NCBI RefSeq assembly: GCF_031020795.1 | Contig: NZ_JAVHJP010000002.1 | Location: forward strand, 682,001-746,000 | Direction of reading: 5' to 3' | DNA length: 64,000 bases | Origin: Hydrogenophaga pseudoflava | Lineage (GTDB): Bacteria > Pseudomonadota > Gammaproteobacteria > Burkholderiales > Burkholderiaceae_C | In this document: piece by piece, positions 63,304-64,000 of the stretch | Layout: the number at the start of each line of letters is the position of its first letter | Numbering within the stretch: the first letter of the stretch is position 1 | Made by a program: the position numbers and the translations under genes | The notes under the pieces: model-generated | Told to the model about the DNA's origin: nothing | Database searches by the model: none | What the model saw: the letters and a program-made list of their open reading frames with translations, nothing else

Positions 63304-63375
63304 GTTACAGAACTTGCTCCCTTGGGCCTGGCGGACTTATCCTGCGCCCATAACTTCCTATCGTTGGGATCGCAA

Positions 63376-63708
63376 ATGCGCTGGATCAAACCCACCATCC
63401 GCCACAGCATCTCCGCCTTGCTGGGCAACGAGGTGCGAAAGCACTCGCCGGAGTCGCTGGAACCGGTGCGCCAGGCCATGCTTGCGGTTCTGGGTGAAGC
63501 AGGAGCACAAGCCAATCCCCGGCTCAAACACCGCCTCATGTATGTGCACGATGTGCACGCCCTCTGGTACGCGCGTGCCGAGATGGTGGCCGTGCTGAGC
63601 CGGCTGCACGGGGAAGCTCGCGCGGTCGATCTCGTGCGCAGCGTGACACCGGTGTTCAACGGCCTCCTGCCCAAAGGCCTCATGGAATCCACCCGCTCGG
63701 CGCGCTGA
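63376..63708 (+). CDS. Hypothetical protein of 110 residues
   Basis: I do not recognise a named family for this basic, helical 110-residue protein. It begins MRWIKPTIRHSISALLGNE and has a conserved-looking centre HRLMYVHDVHALWYARAEMVAVLS, given in part. It has no signal peptide or membrane segment. The ATG at 63376 is the best start. A GGGA 9 bases upstream is a weak ribosome site, and a longer frame from 63322 would include unlikely leader residues. An FNR-like box sits 80 bases upstream. Confidence 0.6.
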   Translation: MRWIKPTIRHSISALLGNEVRKHSPESLEPVRQAMLAVLGEAGAQANPRLKHRLMYVHDVHALWYARAEMVAVLSRLHGEARAVDLVRSVTPVFNGLLPKGLMESTRSAR

Positions 63709-63728
63709 AGCGCCAGCGAGCAATCCCC

Positions 63729-64000
63729 TCAACCCCAGAACAGCAGAGCTTCACACCCCTGCACCATCACCTCCACGTCCCGGCCCACCGGCAACAACAC
63801 CTTGGTGGGCACATGCCCGAACGGCAGCCCCGTCAGCACGGGCGTCCGGGTCTGGCTCCGCACCCAGTCCACCACCGTCTGCAGCTTGAACCCGCGGTCG
63901 TGCGGAACCGTCTTGAACCGGTTGAAACTGCCCAGAACGACCAGCTTCTGGCGCCCCAGGACGCCCGCGTGCAGCAACTGAGTGAGCTGTCGCTCAATGC
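63729..64000 (-). CDS. ldcA: LD-carboxypeptidase (LdcA-like), 5' part outside the window
   Basis: These are the last 90 residues of a serine LD-carboxypeptidase (peptidase S66), which trims the terminal D-alanine from muropeptides during cell-wall recycling. The catalytic histidine is in GLPFGHVPTKVLLPVG. The upstream IERQLTQLLHAGVLGRQK and LVVLGSFNRFK blocks, in part, match the C-terminal domain of LdcA. The nucleophile serine and the catalytic glutamate lie beyond position 64000. It is convergent with the small hypothetical gene. Confidence 0.88.
   Translation of the reverse strand, partial: IERQLTQLLHAGVLGRQKLVVLGSFNRFKTVPHDRGFKLQTVVDWVRSQTRTPVLTGLPFGHVPTKVLLPVGRDVEVMVQGCEALLFWG

Larger units (their letters stand above)
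62993..63375. other. Divergent regulatory region of the cyclase and the small gene at 63376
   Basis: This 383-base gap separates two divergent genes. It contains a CRP-like site (63078-63093) near the cyclase and an FNR-like site (63290-63303) near the small gene. Between them, 63110-63280 is low in GC for this window and shows no frame with a ribosome site that I would call a gene. Confidence 0.55.

Overview
The window is about 64 kb of high-GC, gene-dense chromosome from a Gram-negative betaproteobacterium. It most likely belongs to the Burkholderiales, family Comamonadaceae. The evidence is the run smc-zipA-ligA, the succinylase-type lysine genes dapC-dapD-dapE with pilU among them, mltG-tmk-holB-pilZ-tatD, the divergent ygfZ/mltG pair, yciB-bolA-ppiC, and a tripartite tricarboxylate transporter pair. 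Species assignment is inference. I see no rRNA, tRNA, CRISPR array, insertion sequence, phage gene or integration scar. Most of the window reads as core chromosome.

Layout. 1-6018 (minus): dapC, dapD, pilU, dapE, prmB and an ABC-F ATPase cut by the window edge, packed as one operon. 6168-12921 (plus): smc, zipA, ligA. 12914-13890: a small cytochrome c (minus) and peptide deformylase (plus). 13971-19736 (plus): a complete RND efflux system in the order outer-membrane factor, adaptor, pump. 19755-23294 (minus): glnD and map. 23415-30586 (plus): an outer-membrane barrel protein, purL, a phytanoyl-CoA-dioxygenase-like oxygenase, a DUF808 membrane protein and a hemerythrin. 30699-35106: a hypothetical gene, a GNAT acetyltransferase, rlhA (minus), an alpha/beta hydrolase and a membrane acyltransferase-like protein. 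35113-38510 (minus): a glutamine synthetase-like ligase, a class III aminotransferase and a GntR regulator in one operon behind twin palindromic operators. 38669-40283 (minus): yciB, bolA, ppiC. 40371-46885: a TerB-like protein, a lipoprotein, an iron alcohol dehydrogenase, an HSL-type esterase, a thioesterase-acetyltransferase fusion, an NRDE protein and ygfZ. 46953-51649 (plus): mltG, tmk, holB, a PilZ protein, tatD and an ankyrin protein. 51762-53781 (plus): tctB and tctA. 54351-58578 (plus): an amino-acid ABC transporter operon that contains an M14-type deacylase. 58706-64000: a four-EF-hand protein, a penicillin acylase-like hydrolase, an FHA-linked nucleotide cyclase, a small hypothetical gene and the end of an LD-carboxypeptidase.

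How the genes work together. Several blocks serve envelope growth and division: diaminopimelate synthesis (dapC/D/E), ZipA, Smc, MltG, YciB, BolA and LdcA. Replication and repair are covered by ligA, holB and tmk. Nitrogen handling appears as GlnD (the PII sensor), the amino-acid ABC transporter with its deacylase, and the GntR-controlled ligase-aminotransferase operon. Small-molecule sensing appears as the PilZ protein, the FHA-cyclase and the hemerythrin. The latter two, and the small gene at 63376, have CRP/FNR-type palindromes upstream.

Nothing here is a clearly new multi-gene system such as a defence island. The best leads are regulatory and architectural: the self-regulated ligase-aminotransferase-GntR operon, the strong operator before the hemerythrin gene, the thioesterase-acetyltransferase fusion, the FHA-cyclase with a CRP-like site, the C10 tract before the barrel protein gene, and a 42-residue membrane peptide gene after tctA.
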